Both the position numbers and the translations under genes were made by a program. A DNA stretch of 64,000 bases. Source: CAIZGX01 sp046048875. GTDB taxonomy: Bacteria; Bacteroidota; Bacteroidia; Flavobacteriales_D; Sanyastnellaceae. Shown one piece after another: positions 34,792-44,272 of the stretch. How positions within the stretch are numbered: position 1 is the first letter of the stretch; the number at the start of each line of letters is the position of its first letter. The stretch covers positions 62,001 through 126,000 of the forward strand of contig JBJOFG010000008.1 in the NCBI GenBank assembly GCA_046048875.1, read 5' to 3'. Under the pieces are notes generated by a model, which was not told the DNA's origin, ran no database searches, and saw only the letters and a list, made by a program, of their open reading frames with translations.

Positions 34792-35805
34792 ATGAGTAAA
34801 ATTAAATTTGCTGTCATTGGTGCTGGCCACATTGGTAAGCGTCATGCTGAAATGGTTCAGCGCAATGAACAAACAGAATTGTCTGCGATGTGTGATGTTC
34901 GCTCACGCGAAGAATGTGGGGTAGCAGAGGATATTCGATTCTATTCAACGCCCGAAGAAATGCTTCAGAACGAAGAGGTAGATGTTGTTTGTGTATGCAC
35001 ACCAAACGGTCTTCACGCTCAGCATGCTTTATTGGCTCTAAAAGCTGGAAAGCATGTCGTTGTGGAAAAACCTATGGCCTTGAATAAAGCCGATGGCGAA
35101 AAAATTATTTTTGAAGCCTTGCGCGCAAACAAACAGGTCTTCTGTGTTATGCAGAATAGATACAGTCCTCCGAGCGTGTGGATGAAAGAGTTGATTCAGT
35201 CAGGTGTATTAGGAAAAATATACATGGTGAATATTGATTTGTTCTGGAACAGAGATGATCGCTATTATAAGAAAGGCGGTTGGAAGGGAACCAAAGATTT
35301 AGACGGAGGAACCTTGTTCACGCAGTTCTCTCACTTCATAGACATTATGTATTGGTTGTTTGGAGACATCGATAATATTCAAGCGAGACTGCACGATTTT
35401 AATCATACCCACTCAACTGAGTTTGAAGACTCAGGAATTGTGATGTTCGATTTGGTTGAAGGAGGAATGGGATCCATCAATTTCTCGACTGCCGTTAACG
35501 GAGTAAACTACGAAAGTAGTTTGACTGTAGTTGCTGAAAAGGGAACCGTGAAAATTGGTGGACAATACATGAACGAGGTGGCGTATTGTCAAATTGAAAA
35601 TTACACCATGCCAGTTTTGGCGGAAGGGAATCCGGCGAACGATTACGGACATTACAAAGGAAGTGCAGCGAATCATGTTTACATCATACAAAATGTTGTT
35701 GATGCCATTAGTGGGGTTTCGAACATCACAACGAATGCCTTGGAGGGTTTGAAGGTGGTTGAAATTATCGAACGAATTTATTCGGCGGCTAAAACCAACG
35801 GTTAA
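34792..35805 (+). CDS. Gfo/Idh/MocA sugar dehydrogenase
   Basis: A 337-residue NAD(P)-dependent sugar oxidoreductase. The Rossmann motif VIGAGHIGKRH opens the protein and the family motif VVEKPMALN is near 95. The C-terminal domain (130-337) is the mixed sheet of the GFO_IDH_MocA_C type. WbpB/WlbA enzymes oxidising UDP-GlcNAcA at C3 in surface sugar synthesis are the closest type I recall. Start at 34792; a non-family extension would result from 34753. It heads a cluster with a flippase, a GT4 and a FemAB-like gene, which supports a surface-glycan role. Confidence 0.87.
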   Translation: MSKIKFAVIGAGHIGKRHAEMVQRNEQTELSAMCDVRSREECGVAEDIRFYSTPEEMLQNEEVDVVCVCTPNGLHAQHALLALKAGKHVVVEKPMALNKADGEKIIFEALRANKQVFCVMQNRYSPPSVWMKELIQSGVLGKIYMVNIDLFWNRDDRYYKKGGWKGTKDLDGGTLFTQFSHFIDIMYWLFGDIDNIQARLHDFNHTHSTEFEDSGIVMFDLVEGGMGSINFSTAVNGVNYESSLTVVAEKGTVKIGGQYMNEVAYCQIENYTMPVLAEGNPANDYGHYKGSAANHVYIIQNVVDAISGVSNITTNALEGLKVVEIIERIYSAAKTNG

Positions 35806-35813
35806 TTCAACCT

Positions 35814-37118
35814 ATGAGATACAGAGTCACTGAACAATTCACGAAGTTTATGCGCGCCGAGTACATTCGAAATGTATTCACGCTTATGGCGGGAACTGTA
35901 ATTGGACAGGCGCTTGTATTCGTTTTGGCTCCATTCATTACGCGTTTATTTACGCCGGAGGATTTTACATTACTTGAGCAATACACGATGCTTGTTACTG
36001 TACTTTCTGTTGTTGTTACAGGAAAGTATGAGTTTGCAATTATGCATCCGAAGGACCAGAACGATGCGCGACATATAGCAGGTTTAGCATTGAAGGTGGC
36101 GTTCTACTCGTGCGTAATTCTCTCTATTTTTATTTTGTTCTTCGCCAGAGATATTTCCTATTGGTTAATGAATGAACCCATTGCCATTTACCTTTGGACC
36201 TTGCCCATTGTCTTGTTTTTTACCGCGGTGTTCAATGTGTTTAACTATTGGTTCTCACGTTTGAAGAAATATAAGATCGCAGCTAATTCAAAGGTTATTT
36301 CTGCGGTGTCTTCAGAGCCCGTGAAAATTGCAACTGGAGTTGGAGCGTGGGGAACGAGCGGTTTAATTTTTTCAACCATTATAGGCTCTGTAGCTGCAGG
36401 TGTTTACGCCTTTTGGAAGTTTTTAAAGTCGGAACCTGAAGGGTTGAAAAATCTTTCCAATGAACGTATGAAGGCTTTGGCCTCATTGCATAAAGATTAT
36501 CCCATGTTCAGTATTTGGGGCAGCGTGTTGAATCGTTTAGCACAATGGGCACACGTTGGAATTTTCACTTTGTATTACGGTTTAGTGGCTGTTGGATTTA
36601 TGGCCTTGTGTCGAAGAATTTTCATGGCTCCTTTAAACGTAGTTAGTAATTCTTATTCGCAGGTCTTCTTCCAACGGATTTCGGAAATTGAAGATCCGAG
36701 AGAATTACGTGCCTTGTATTACAAAGTGCTGGTGCGGTTTTTAGCAGCAGCAGCAGGAATGATTTTCATCGTGCAAATGCTTCCAGGGAATACGATGGGA
36801 TTTATTTTTGGTGAGGCTTGGGGAAATTCATTCATGTATTTAAAGTATCTCATCTATTGGTTCGCCTTGAATTTTGTTACTTCTTCATTAGCCTTTATTA
36901 CTTACAGAATAAACATGCAACGTGTAGGTTTATTCCTAGATGCATTGCATTTTGTTCTGGCTATTGTTGCCGTATATCTTGCGCATATTTGGGGAATGAA
37001 TGAATTGGAAGCCACTAAGTTTTTGGTGATTTCTAAAGTCATTTATTTCTCGTTCAACATTTTGGTTGTCTTGTACTTCTTGGAACGCTATGTACGAAAG
37101 AACCACGAACAAGCATGA
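35814..37118 (+). CDS. Polysaccharide flippase, Wzx/RfbX-like
   Basis: A 434-residue polytopic membrane protein with about twelve helices. Hydrophobic profile, an early GTVIGQALVFVLAPFITRLFTPEDF segment (here given as GTVIGQ...TRLFTPEDF) and an EDP loop pattern match the MOP/Wzx superfamily, which moves lipid-linked glycan units across the inner membrane. The ATG at 35814 is used, but one at 35850 (MRAEYIRNVF) is equally plausible. The last 4 nt overlap the GT4 start, so translation is coupled. Confidence 0.86.
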   Translation: MRYRVTEQFTKFMRAEYIRNVFTLMAGTVIGQALVFVLAPFITRLFTPEDFTLLEQYTMLVTVLSVVVTGKYEFAIMHPKDQNDARHIAGLALKVAFYSCVILSIFILFFARDISYWLMNEPIAIYLWTLPIVLFFTAVFNVFNYWFSRLKKYKIAANSKVISAVSSEPVKIATGVGAWGTSGLIFSTIIGSVAAGVYAFWKFLKSEPEGLKNLSNERMKALASLHKDYPMFSIWGSVLNRLAQWAHVGIFTLYYGLVAVGFMALCRRIFMAPLNVVSNSYSQVFFQRISEIEDPRELRALYYKVLVRFLAAAAGMIFIVQMLPGNTMGFIFGEAWGNSFMYLKYLIYWFALNFVTSSLAFITYRINMQRVGLFLDALHFVLAIVAVYLAHIWGMNELEATKFLVISKVIYFSFNILVVLYFLERYVRKNHEQA

Positions 37119-38254
37119 AAGTAATCTCGCTACTTGTTACAAATTTTAAAAACGACAATCGGGTTTATCGAATGGCGAAAAGTCTTTCGCAGAATGGTTT
37201 TCCGACAACCGTTGTGGCATGGAAGAAGGGAGATGTATTGACGAAGGAGAATTTCAATGGAGTGGATGTGAAACGCATAACTGTTCGTTCGGACAGATGG
37301 AAGCGTTCAAACATAATCATAGGAGCTATTCAATATTTTGAATTCGCATTTCGTGCGGTTAAAAATTATCGAAGCGCAGACGTTTGGCACTGTAACGATT
37401 ACGAGGCCTTCCTAATTGGCGTGCTTGCTAAAATCGCTCGTCCAAAACTGAAGCTCGTTTATGATTGTCATGAATTGGAATCGCACCGAAACGGAAAAGG
37501 AAGGATTATGCGCTTTGCGATACGTTCAATTGAAAAATTGTTTATTCCTTGGACGGAATTGGTCATTACGGTTAGTCCTTCCATTCAAGAATTTTACAAG
37601 AAGAGTTATAACGTGAAAGTCGTCGCTTTGGTTCGTAATCTTCCCAACGAAATGAATGTCACACATTCGAATACGCTGCGTGAAAAGTTGGGGATTTCAA
37701 ACGAACGAATGGTTTTTCTTTACCAGGGTATGCTTGGAAAGGGAAGAGGTATTGAAGTGTTGATGGAAGCGTTTAAAGCGCGAAAGACACAGGATGCGGC
37801 ATTGGTATTTATGGGATTCGGTGCGCTGAAAGAATCTATTGAAGCGTGTGCTTCAACCAATGAAAACATATTCTTTGTTCCTGCTGTTTCTTATTCCGAA
37901 ATACCGTTATATACCGGCAGTGCCGACGTTGGTGTAAACTCAGTAGAACCAACATGCTTAAGCTACGAGTATTCCCTTCCGAATAAATTATTTGAATACA
38001 TTCAGTCGGAGATTCCAGTTCTTACAAATCCATTGCGCGATTGTGTGGCGCTCGTGAATGAGTTCCAAGTTGGAAGAGTTATTCCTTCGTGGAATAGCGA
38101 AACAATTAATGTTGTCGTTAATGAAATGTTGAAGGAAGATTTGAGTATTTATCGATCAAAACTAAAGTCTGCGAAGAAAATTTTGAATTGGGAAGTTGAA
38201 GAACAAGTCTTAATTTCAGCCTATAATACTATTCCGTATGCAGATAAACATTGA
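37115..38254 (+). CDS. Family 4 glycosyltransferase
   Basis: A 379-residue GT-B enzyme. N-terminal half with VTNFKNDNRVYRMAKSL and DVWHCNDYEAFLIG, C-terminal GT4 half with FLYQGMLGKGRGIEVLMEA and the E-x7-E-like part SLPNKLFEYIQSEIPVL, a common donor-site pattern. Likely adds a sugar to the glycan made by this cluster. It overlaps the flippase by 4 nt and the next gene by 17 nt, so the three are co-translated. Confidence 0.9.
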   Translation: MKVISLLVTNFKNDNRVYRMAKSLSQNGFPTTVVAWKKGDVLTKENFNGVDVKRITVRSDRWKRSNIIIGAIQYFEFAFRAVKNYRSADVWHCNDYEAFLIGVLAKIARPKLKLVYDCHELESHRNGKGRIMRFAIRSIEKLFIPWTELVITVSPSIQEFYKKSYNVKVVALVRNLPNEMNVTHSNTLREKLGISNERMVFLYQGMLGKGRGIEVLMEAFKARKTQDAALVFMGFGALKESIEACASTNENIFFVPAVSYSEIPLYTGSADVGVNSVEPTCLSYEYSLPNKLFEYIQSEIPVLTNPLRDCVALVNEFQVGRVIPSWNSETINVVVNEMLKEDLSIYRSKLKSAKKILNWEVEEQVLISAYNTIPYADKH

Positions 38255-39131
38255 GCCATCTTCAGCCGCGAATGCTCTTTGGGAAAAGAAGGGTTTTCCG
38301 ATTTTTCTACGCGAAGCTTATGGTGGTGAGTTGAAGTTGCTGCAATTCAAAGAAGATGTTGAGGTGATCGCTGTTATGTGGGTTTGGGAATCGGGGAAGA
38401 AATTTTTTAATAGCCTCATCACACCTCCTTTTCAACCGAATTGTTGGTTGACTTTTTTAAATGAATACGAGAAGCCGGCGACGAAGCGGGCGAAGGAGAA
38501 AGATGTTTTAAAGGCTTTGCTTTCTTTTGTTGAAAGTAAAAAATGGAATTATTGGAAGTTCGATTTTCCTGTTGAGTATACCGATTTTCAAGAAGCCATT
38601 TGGAGAGGAAATTCGCCTAAGACTAAGTACACTTACAGAATTTTAAATCTGTCAAATTGGGAAGAGAAAGTTGATTCTAAACTTCGGAATAAGTTAAAAC
38701 GATATAATGATTTTTCTTTCGAAGTTCGTGGGTTTACAGACTCCGAGATTGAATTGTTTATGAACTCGAGTTCCTCGAAAGGAGTTGCGCATGAAAGTTT
38801 GTTAGCCAAGTTTAATGTGTTGAACTCATCTTCTGCGTTCACGGTAATTGCGAAAGGTGGAGAATACCAAGCGTTCTGCGTGATTGTAAGCGGTGTGTGT
38901 TACTATTTGGTTTCAAGTAATGCGAAGAACGACAATGCCCTTTCAGCATGTGGTGTGAAATTTTGTGTTGAAGAAAGTATTCGCAGAGGTTGTTTTGCTT
39001 TCGATTTCGAGGGTTCAATGATCCCAGATGTTGAGTTGTTTTTCCGATCTTTTGGTGGAGAGTTATTGCCTTATTTCTCAATCGAAGGAGGCAATGGAAT
39101 TTTGTATTCTCTTCGAAAATTATTGAAATAA
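38238..39131 (+). CDS. FemAB/GNAT-like acyltransferase
   Basis: A 297-residue soluble protein of the FemAB-like acyltransferase fold. Support: the W.xWKFDFP strand near 95, the KLRNKLKRYNDF segment near 150 (typical 'R...RKA' position), FCVIVSGVCYYLVSS near 212, and FDFEGSMIPDVELFFRSFGGE near 256, written here in parts as DFEGSM and FFRSFGG. Related proteins transfer acyl or aminoacyl groups to peptidoglycan or surface sugars. It ends the polysaccharide cluster, so an amino-sugar N-acyltransferase is plausible; this is inference. Confidence 0.7.
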   Translation: MQINIEPSSAANALWEKKGFPIFLREAYGGELKLLQFKEDVEVIAVMWVWESGKKFFNSLITPPFQPNCWLTFLNEYEKPATKRAKEKDVLKALLSFVESKKWNYWKFDFPVEYTDFQEAIWRGNSPKTKYTYRILNLSNWEEKVDSKLRNKLKRYNDFSFEVRGFTDSEIELFMNSSSSKGVAHESLLAKFNVLNSSSAFTVIAKGGEYQAFCVIVSGVCYYLVSSNAKNDNALSACGVKFCVEESIRRGCFAFDFEGSMIPDVELFFRSFGGELLPYFSIEGGNGILYSLRKLLK

Positions 39132-39156
39132 AAAAACCACCCGAAGGTGGTTTTTT
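39131..39156. terminator. Bidirectional intrinsic terminator
   Basis: AAAAAACCACC, loop CGAA, GGTGGTTTTTT: an 11-bp stem with A- and T-runs, between the plus-strand polysaccharide cluster and the convergent exported gene at 39172. It should stop both. Confidence 0.93.
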
Positions 39157-39171
39157 GTCTGGAAAAAAATA

Positions 39172-39888
39172 TTAATTGGCATATTGTGAATAGGTCACTT
39201 GGTATTCTTTGTCATCCATGAACCACTCTTTCCCGAGTTCTAACCAAACTTTTGCTTCTGCAGAGTTTCCTTCAGTATAAAGTTTTTCAGAATAGTAGAT
39301 GATGGCATTTCGTAATAAATCTTTTTGCCCTTTGACTTCAACAGAACATGTTTTGTCGGTCAGTAATTTTTTTGCAGTCTTGTATGCATTCTCAGCTTCT
39401 TTCTTTTGCTTCGCTCCTTGAAATGAAACACCGAGCATGATCCAAGCTCCAGCGTCATTCGCATCCCAATCGATTAGATTATCATAAAGCGTTTTACTCT
39501 TAGTGAATTTTTGTGCGTCAAGCATAACTTCTGCTTCGCTGACAGCTGTGTTGCGTAATTCTGTAAAATAGTCTTCATGCTCTGCGTAAAACGTTTTGTT
39601 TTTGTCTTTGGAAGCATATTTCGAAGCGTACTTGTAACAATCTTTTCCTGCAGTTGGAAATTTTTCTTTGAACTCATCGCGCTTCGACATTTCGAAGTAG
39701 CAACGACTCATGAACAAATAAGGAAGAGCATCCTTTTTGGTTTTTTCATTTAGCGTATATTTCTCAGCCTTGTAAAGACATTTTTCGTATTTCTCATCTA
39801 CGAACATGGCTAATAAATCGGGATAGTCTGATTGAGCAAAACTCTTCAATGAGCCGATTAAAAAAACGAATAACAATAGTTTTTTCAT
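39172..39888 (-). CDS. Exported TPR-like protein of unknown function
   Basis: A 238-residue protein with signal peptide MKKLLLFVFLIGSLKSFA-Q and an all-helical, Lys/Tyr/Ala-rich mature part. Paired helices with A/Y at regular spacing (YLFMSRCYFEM, AWIMLGVSFQGAKQKKEAENAYKTA, here as AWIMLG...AENAYKTA) suggest tetratricopeptide-type repeats. The long open frame extends up to 40101, but the signal peptide fixes the start at 39888. I do not recognise the family. It is divergent from the TonB receptor gene, so both may share a regulatory region. Confidence 0.72.
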   Translation of the reverse strand: MKKLLLFVFLIGSLKSFAQSDYPDLLAMFVDEKYEKCLYKAEKYTLNEKTKKDALPYLFMSRCYFEMSKRDEFKEKFPTAGKDCYKYASKYASKDKNKTFYAEHEDYFTELRNTAVSEAEVMLDAQKFTKSKTLYDNLIDWDANDAGAWIMLGVSFQGAKQKKEAENAYKTAKKLLTDKTCSVEVKGQKDLLRNAIIYYSEKLYTEGNSAEAKVWLELGKEWFMDDKEYQVTYSQYAN

Positions 39889-40060
39889 AGGAGTAATTTT
39901 TGGGACATAGCCAAATACAATGCCTAAGGTAAGAACAGAATGGATTCGAGCCAAATTAGTCGAGGTAATTGGGTACTTTGTTTGAATGAAATTTATCGGG
40001 AAACCTTGCAAAATAAAGCGTTGAACTATCTTATCTTCGCGGCTATTCGAATTGAAAATC

Positions 40061-42379
40061 ATGAAGTTGAAGAACATCTTTTTTGGAGTGGCCTTATTCA
40101 TTGGTCTGGGCGTTCAAGCTCAAGACTGCACCATTCGCGGTTTTGTGAAGAGCAAGGATAAAGGCGAGCCTATTATGGCGGCCCTGGTTGCCCTTGAAGG
40201 AACCACTACAGGTACAAACACAGATGAGAACGGTTATTTTAGTTTAACCAAGTTACAGCCTGGAACTTATTATTTGTTTGTAAAAGTTATCAATTACAAC
40301 GAATATCGCGATACAATTACGGTGAAGCAAGGACAGCTTGTTTCCACGAATGTTCTCTTGGAGTCGGGGTCGAACATGATGGGTATATTGGAAATCAACG
40401 ACCGTCGTTCTGAACAAATCAATAACGTGAACATTTCATCTGAAACCCTTCGTCCGAAAGATTTCAAGCGCGTTCCTTCGTTTGGTGGTCAAACAGATAT
40501 TGTTCAGGTTTTAACGACACTTCCGGGATTTATTTCTACAGGAGACCAAGGAGGTCAGGTCTTTGTGCGCGGAGGAAGTCCGGTACAGAACAAAGTCGTG
40601 CTAGATGGAATGATCGTTTACAATCCGTTTCACAGCATTGGATTATTTTCAGTTTTTGATACGGACATTATTTCCAATGCCGATGTATTTACAGGTGGAT
40701 TCGGGGCTCAATTTGGTGGAAGAATTTCTTCAGTTATTGATATCACAACACGTGATGGCAATAAAAAAGGTCACGATGGAAAGATTGGCTTTAGTCCATT
40801 CGGTGGAAAGGTTCAGTTAGAGGGACCATTAAAGAAACTTTCCAAAAACGGAAGTGGAATATCCTACATCCTTAGCGCAAAAAATAGCTACCTCGACAGA
40901 ACTTCGCCAAAGGTTTATCCTTTCGTGAATGATGGAAATGGACTTCCGTTTAGCTATACCGACCTATACGGAAAACTATCTTTTGGAGGTTCGAATGGAA
41001 GTAAGTTCAACCTCTTTGGATTTTCTTTCGACGATAATGTAACGAAGTACCAGGCACTTTCAAATTTAAATTGGAAGAACGTTGGAGCTGGAGGAAATTT
41101 TGTTGTTGTTCCAACAAGTTCTCCAGTCTTGATTAATGGAAATTTCGCGTGGAGTAAATACAATATTTTACTTCAAGAAGAATCGGTTCCAGATCGTAAA
41201 AGTGGAATTACATCATTTAATTTCGGTTTAGATTTCAATTATAGTGTTGGTAAGGACGCAATAAAGTATGGTGTGGAAGTTGTGGGTTTTTCAACAAATT
41301 TCAACACGTTTAATCCACTTGGAGTTCGCATAGACCTTGAGCAAAACACAACTGAATTGAATGGTTTCTTTTCATACAAATACAACAGAAAGCGATTGAT
41401 TATTGAACCGGGCTTCCGTATTCAATATTACAGCGCACTGTCAGCCGTTTCACCAGAGCCGCGTATCGGCATGAAGTACAAAGCTACCGAGCGATTGCGT
41501 CTGAAGACTGCGGCAGGGTTGTACTCACAGAATTTAATGGCAACAAACAGCGACCGTGATGTGGTGAATTTGTTTTACGGATTCTTAGCGAGTCCTGATG
41601 AAATTCAAAATACCATGACTATGCCCGATGGCGAAATACGAGATATTGCAAACTCGTTGCAAAAAGCCTCGCACTTGGTTGCTGGATTCGAGTTTGATAT
41701 AACTGAGGAATTGAATTTGAATGTAGAAGGGTATTACAGAAACTTCAAGCAAGTAACGAATACCAACAGAAACAAGATATTCCCAGATGATGCAGACAAT
41801 CAGGATAAACCGGAATTGTTGCGTAAAGATTTTATCTTGGAAAGTGGATTTGCGAAAGGAATCGATGTTGTTCTGAAGTACGCCACAAAGCATTCGAATG
41901 TGAATGTAGTTTATTCAATTATGAATGTAGATCGTTGGGACGGTTTGCGTTGGTACGATCCTGTATTCGATCGAAGACACAACGTGAACGTGGTAGCTTC
42001 TCATTCATGGGGTAAGAACGATTCTTGGGAGGTCAGTGCACGTTGGAATTTAGGAAGCGGTCTTCCATTTACTCAAACACAAGGAGGCTATGAGCCGCCA
42101 ACTTTGACTGGTGGAATTGCGACGGATTACACGGTTACGAATTCAGGAACCTTGGCCATTCAATATGCTCCTTTGAATGAAGGTAGGTTACCATGGTACC
42201 ACCGATTAGACGCGAACTTAAGAAAGACTTTTAAGTGGGAGAAGTCTACGTTGGAATTGAACTTCGGATTGACGAATGCCTACAACAGAGCCAATGTGTT
42301 TTACATTGATCGTGTTACCTCTAAGCGTGTAGATCAATTGCCATTGCTTCCTTCTGTAGGATTGGAAATGTCGTTCTAA
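40061..42379 (+). CDS. TonB-dependent outer-membrane receptor
   Basis: A 772-residue receptor. Signal peptide to AQ at 21, a carboxypeptidase-regulatory-like (CNA-B/transthyretin-type) domain at about 23-105, a plug domain at about 125-235 (VRGGSPVQNKVVLDGM...FGGRISSVIDI), then a 22-strand barrel. The typical TonB-box is not evident by eye. No SusD partner follows, so a siderophore or other small-molecule substrate is possible, but unknown. The ATG at 40061 is used; a TTG three codons earlier adds nothing. Its end overlaps the convergent permease gene by 4 nt. Confidence 0.92.
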   Translation: MKLKNIFFGVALFIGLGVQAQDCTIRGFVKSKDKGEPIMAALVALEGTTTGTNTDENGYFSLTKLQPGTYYLFVKVINYNEYRDTITVKQGQLVSTNVLLESGSNMMGILEINDRRSEQINNVNISSETLRPKDFKRVPSFGGQTDIVQVLTTLPGFISTGDQGGQVFVRGGSPVQNKVVLDGMIVYNPFHSIGLFSVFDTDIISNADVFTGGFGAQFGGRISSVIDITTRDGNKKGHDGKIGFSPFGGKVQLEGPLKKLSKNGSGISYILSAKNSYLDRTSPKVYPFVNDGNGLPFSYTDLYGKLSFGGSNGSKFNLFGFSFDDNVTKYQALSNLNWKNVGAGGNFVVVPTSSPVLINGNFAWSKYNILLQEESVPDRKSGITSFNFGLDFNYSVGKDAIKYGVEVVGFSTNFNTFNPLGVRIDLEQNTTELNGFFSYKYNRKRLIIEPGFRIQYYSALSAVSPEPRIGMKYKATERLRLKTAAGLYSQNLMATNSDRDVVNLFYGFLASPDEIQNTMTMPDGEIRDIANSLQKASHLVAGFEFDITEELNLNVEGYYRNFKQVTNTNRNKIFPDDADNQDKPELLRKDFILESGFAKGIDVVLKYATKHSNVNVVYSIMNVDRWDGLRWYDPVFDRRHNVNVVASHSWGKNDSWEVSARWNLGSGLPFTQTQGGYEPPTLTGGIATDYTVTNSGTLAIQYAPLNEGRLPWYHRLDANLRKTFKWEKSTLELNFGLTNAYNRANVFYIDRVTSKRVDQLPLLPSVGLEMSF

Positions 42380-43281
42380 TCGTTTCGTTTTCCAACCAAA
42401 TACACGCCTGCAAATATCAGCAGTGCGAATAGGATCTTCTCTAAGGTTATACTTCCCGTGTGATCTTGATTTCCAATTCCTGCAAATAGAAATGCAAAGA
42501 CTCCCGCCAATAGGGGCTGTAAATAAATGTATGCGCTTGTTACCGTTGGTGAAACTTTGCTTAATGCATAAATGTTAAGCAGATAGGTAAGGAAGGTAAC
42601 AGCAACAACAATAAAGGCCAGACTGACCCAATGAAGGAAAGTAAGAGACCCCCAGGCAATGGCGCTAGCATCGGAATAGCCAATGGGTAAAATGAAAAGT
42701 AAACCGCTGGCGAAAACCCAAGTGATGGCTGTAATGGGTTTGTATTTTTTCATTAGACGCGGAGCAGTTGTTAAATACAATCCGTAGGATAGAGAATTGA
42801 TGAGAATGAAGAGATCTCCTTTAAGATAGTCGGCACTCGCTTCGAAAGGAGCGCGCAAAAGAATTATTCCCAAGGCACCAATGGATCCCAATAGAATGCC
42901 AGAGGTTGTCATGAGTGAAGGCCATTTCTTTTTTCCAATGAAATACAGAATGGCGACTAAAATGGGGTTCGTGCACATTATAATGGACGCATTCACCGGA
43001 GTGGTGAGTGAGAGGCCATTGAAAAAAAATAACTGGTTCGTTGCAACCCCAGTTAATCCACAAAAAAGAAAAAGAGGAAGGTCTCTGAGTTTGGGAAGTT
43101 CAAGAAATTTAAACGATACCAAAAAGAACAGCGCAAGTGCACCTGAAACTCTCAAAACTATAAATGCATTCGCTCCTATGGGATTAGGCATGACCCATTT
43201 CGCAACAAGGTAGTTAGCGCTGTAGATTAAGGCAACTGCGAACAATGCCAGGTGAGCACCTACATTTTTACTTTGTGCCAC
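42376..43281 (-). CDS. EamA/DMT-family permease
   Basis: A 301-residue, ten-helix drug/metabolite transporter made of two EamA repeats (about 8-135 and 150-292). The first repeat opens NYLVAKWVMPNPIGANAF, which fits the EamA pattern. Substrate unknown; many relatives export amino acids or metabolites. The start is GTG. It is the last gene of the six-gene minus-strand run that begins with the FIST gene, 9 nt after the arsC-like gene. Confidence 0.88.
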   Translation of the reverse strand: MAQSKNVGAHLALFAVALIYSANYLVAKWVMPNPIGANAFIVLRVSGALALFFLVSFKFLELPKLRDLPLFLFCGLTGVATNQLFFFNGLSLTTPVNASIIMCTNPILVAILYFIGKKKWPSLMTTSGILLGSIGALGIILLRAPFEASADYLKGDLFILINSLSYGLYLTTAPRLMKKYKPITAITWVFASGLLFILPIGYSDASAIAWGSLTFLHWVSLAFIVVAVTFLTYLLNIYALSKVSPTVTSAYIYLQPLLAGVFAFLFAGIGNQDHTGSITLEKILFALLIFAGVYLVGKRND

Positions 43282-43290
43282 AGGGCAGAA

Positions 43291-43650
43291 TTATTTCTTG
43301 TGCAGAAACGCTTTCGCGGCAGCCACAACCTTAGGTGCATTTCCAACGAATATCTGATCGTTGAATACCATCACCGGGCGCTTTAAAAAAGTATATTCTT
43401 TCAATATATATTTTTTGTAATCCTTTTCGGTCAACTTCTTTTCATTCAATCCGAGTTCACGGTATTTCAATGCTCTGCGACTAAATAGAGCTTCGTAACT
43501 TCCTGCAAGTGCGTGCATTTCATTCAACTGTTCTTCCGTGATTGATTCGGTTTTAATGTCTTGAAGTGCTGTTCCTTTTGGAAGAGGACTTAATTCATTG
43601 ATAATATTTTGACAAGTGCCGCAATTCGCGAGATGGTATATTTTTTTCAT
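43291..43650 (-). CDS. ArsC/Spx-family thioredoxin-fold protein
   Basis: A 119-residue protein with the ArsC/Spx fold: N-terminal strand MKKIYHLANCGTC with a CxxC pair (Cys10, Cys13), a central SRRALKYRELGL helix, and the FLKRPVMVFNDQIFVG strand that corresponds to the Arg of ArsC (here RPVMVFND). Plain arsenate reductases have one N-terminal Cys; the CGTC pair is more like Spx or the YffB/arsenate-reductase-like group. Function undecided between thiol redox regulator and reductase. Nine nt separate it from the DMT gene and from the MarC gene. Confidence 0.8.
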   Translation of the reverse strand: MKKIYHLANCGTCQNIINELSPLPKGTALQDIKTESITEEQLNEMHALAGSYEALFSRRALKYRELGLNEKKLTEKDYKKYILKEYTFLKRPVMVFNDQIFVGNAPKVVAAAKAFLHKK

Positions 43651-43659
43651 GTTGAAAGA

Positions 43660-44238
43660 TTAATGAGGAAATAGAAATGCAATGTTTTTACTGAATAATT
43701 TTAGAGCAATCGCAAGAAGAATAATGCCGAACATTTTTTCTAGAATCGCCAATCCGTTGGGTCCTAAAACGCGCTCAATGCGGTTGGTTAGTTTTAGCAC
43801 AATAAAAATGATAGGCATATTCAGCAGAATAGCGATAACGATGTTAATGCTCTGGTATTCGGCACGAAGAGCAATGAGTGTGGAAATGGTTCCTGCTCCA
43901 GCAATAGTCGGAAATGCAAGCGGCATAATTGCCGCAACCTTCGAAGAAGATTCCTTTTGCTTAAAGATTTGAATGCCAAGAATCATTTCCATGGCAATAA
44001 AAAACAAGATGAAGGCACCGGCAACTGCGAAGGAGTATACGTCAACGCCGAAGATGCCAAGTATTGATTCTCCCCCGAATAAAAAGAGAAGCATGAGCAC
44101 CATGGAAACCACAGTGATTAACAGTGGTTGGATTTTCCCAGTTTTCTTTTGCGTGTCGAGAATGATAGGTATGCTGCCAACAATATCAATAACGGCGAAC
44201 AATACCATGAAACAAGAGCCAATTTCTACCCAATTCAT
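43660..44238 (-). CDS. MarC-family membrane protein
   Basis: A 192-residue membrane protein with six helices, opening FMVLFAVIDIVGSIPIIL (shown as VLFAVIDIVGSIP) and containing the AIMPLAFPTIAGAGTIST stretch (given as LAFPTIAGAGT), both classic MarC signatures. MarC proteins have no settled function, and the old link to multidrug resistance in E. coli was withdrawn. A TAATTTCG motif (one mismatch from TAnnTTTG) is 4 nt before the ATG, so an internal promoter may exist. Confidence 0.9.
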   Translation of the reverse strand: MNWVEIGSCFMVLFAVIDIVGSIPIILDTQKKTGKIQPLLITVVSMVLMLLFLFGGESILGIFGVDVYSFAVAGAFILFFIAMEMILGIQIFKQKESSSKVAAIMPLAFPTIAGAGTISTLIALRAEYQSINIVIAILLNMPIIFIVLKLTNRIERVLGPNGLAILEKMFGIILLAIALKLFSKNIAFLFPH

Positions 44239-44272
44239 GCTGCGAAATTACACAGCAATGACCGAGAACAAA

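Noticed and set aside
39889..40101. 71-residue N-terminal extension of the exported TPR-like protein
   Set aside because: It would bury the signal peptide and run across the divergent promoter region.
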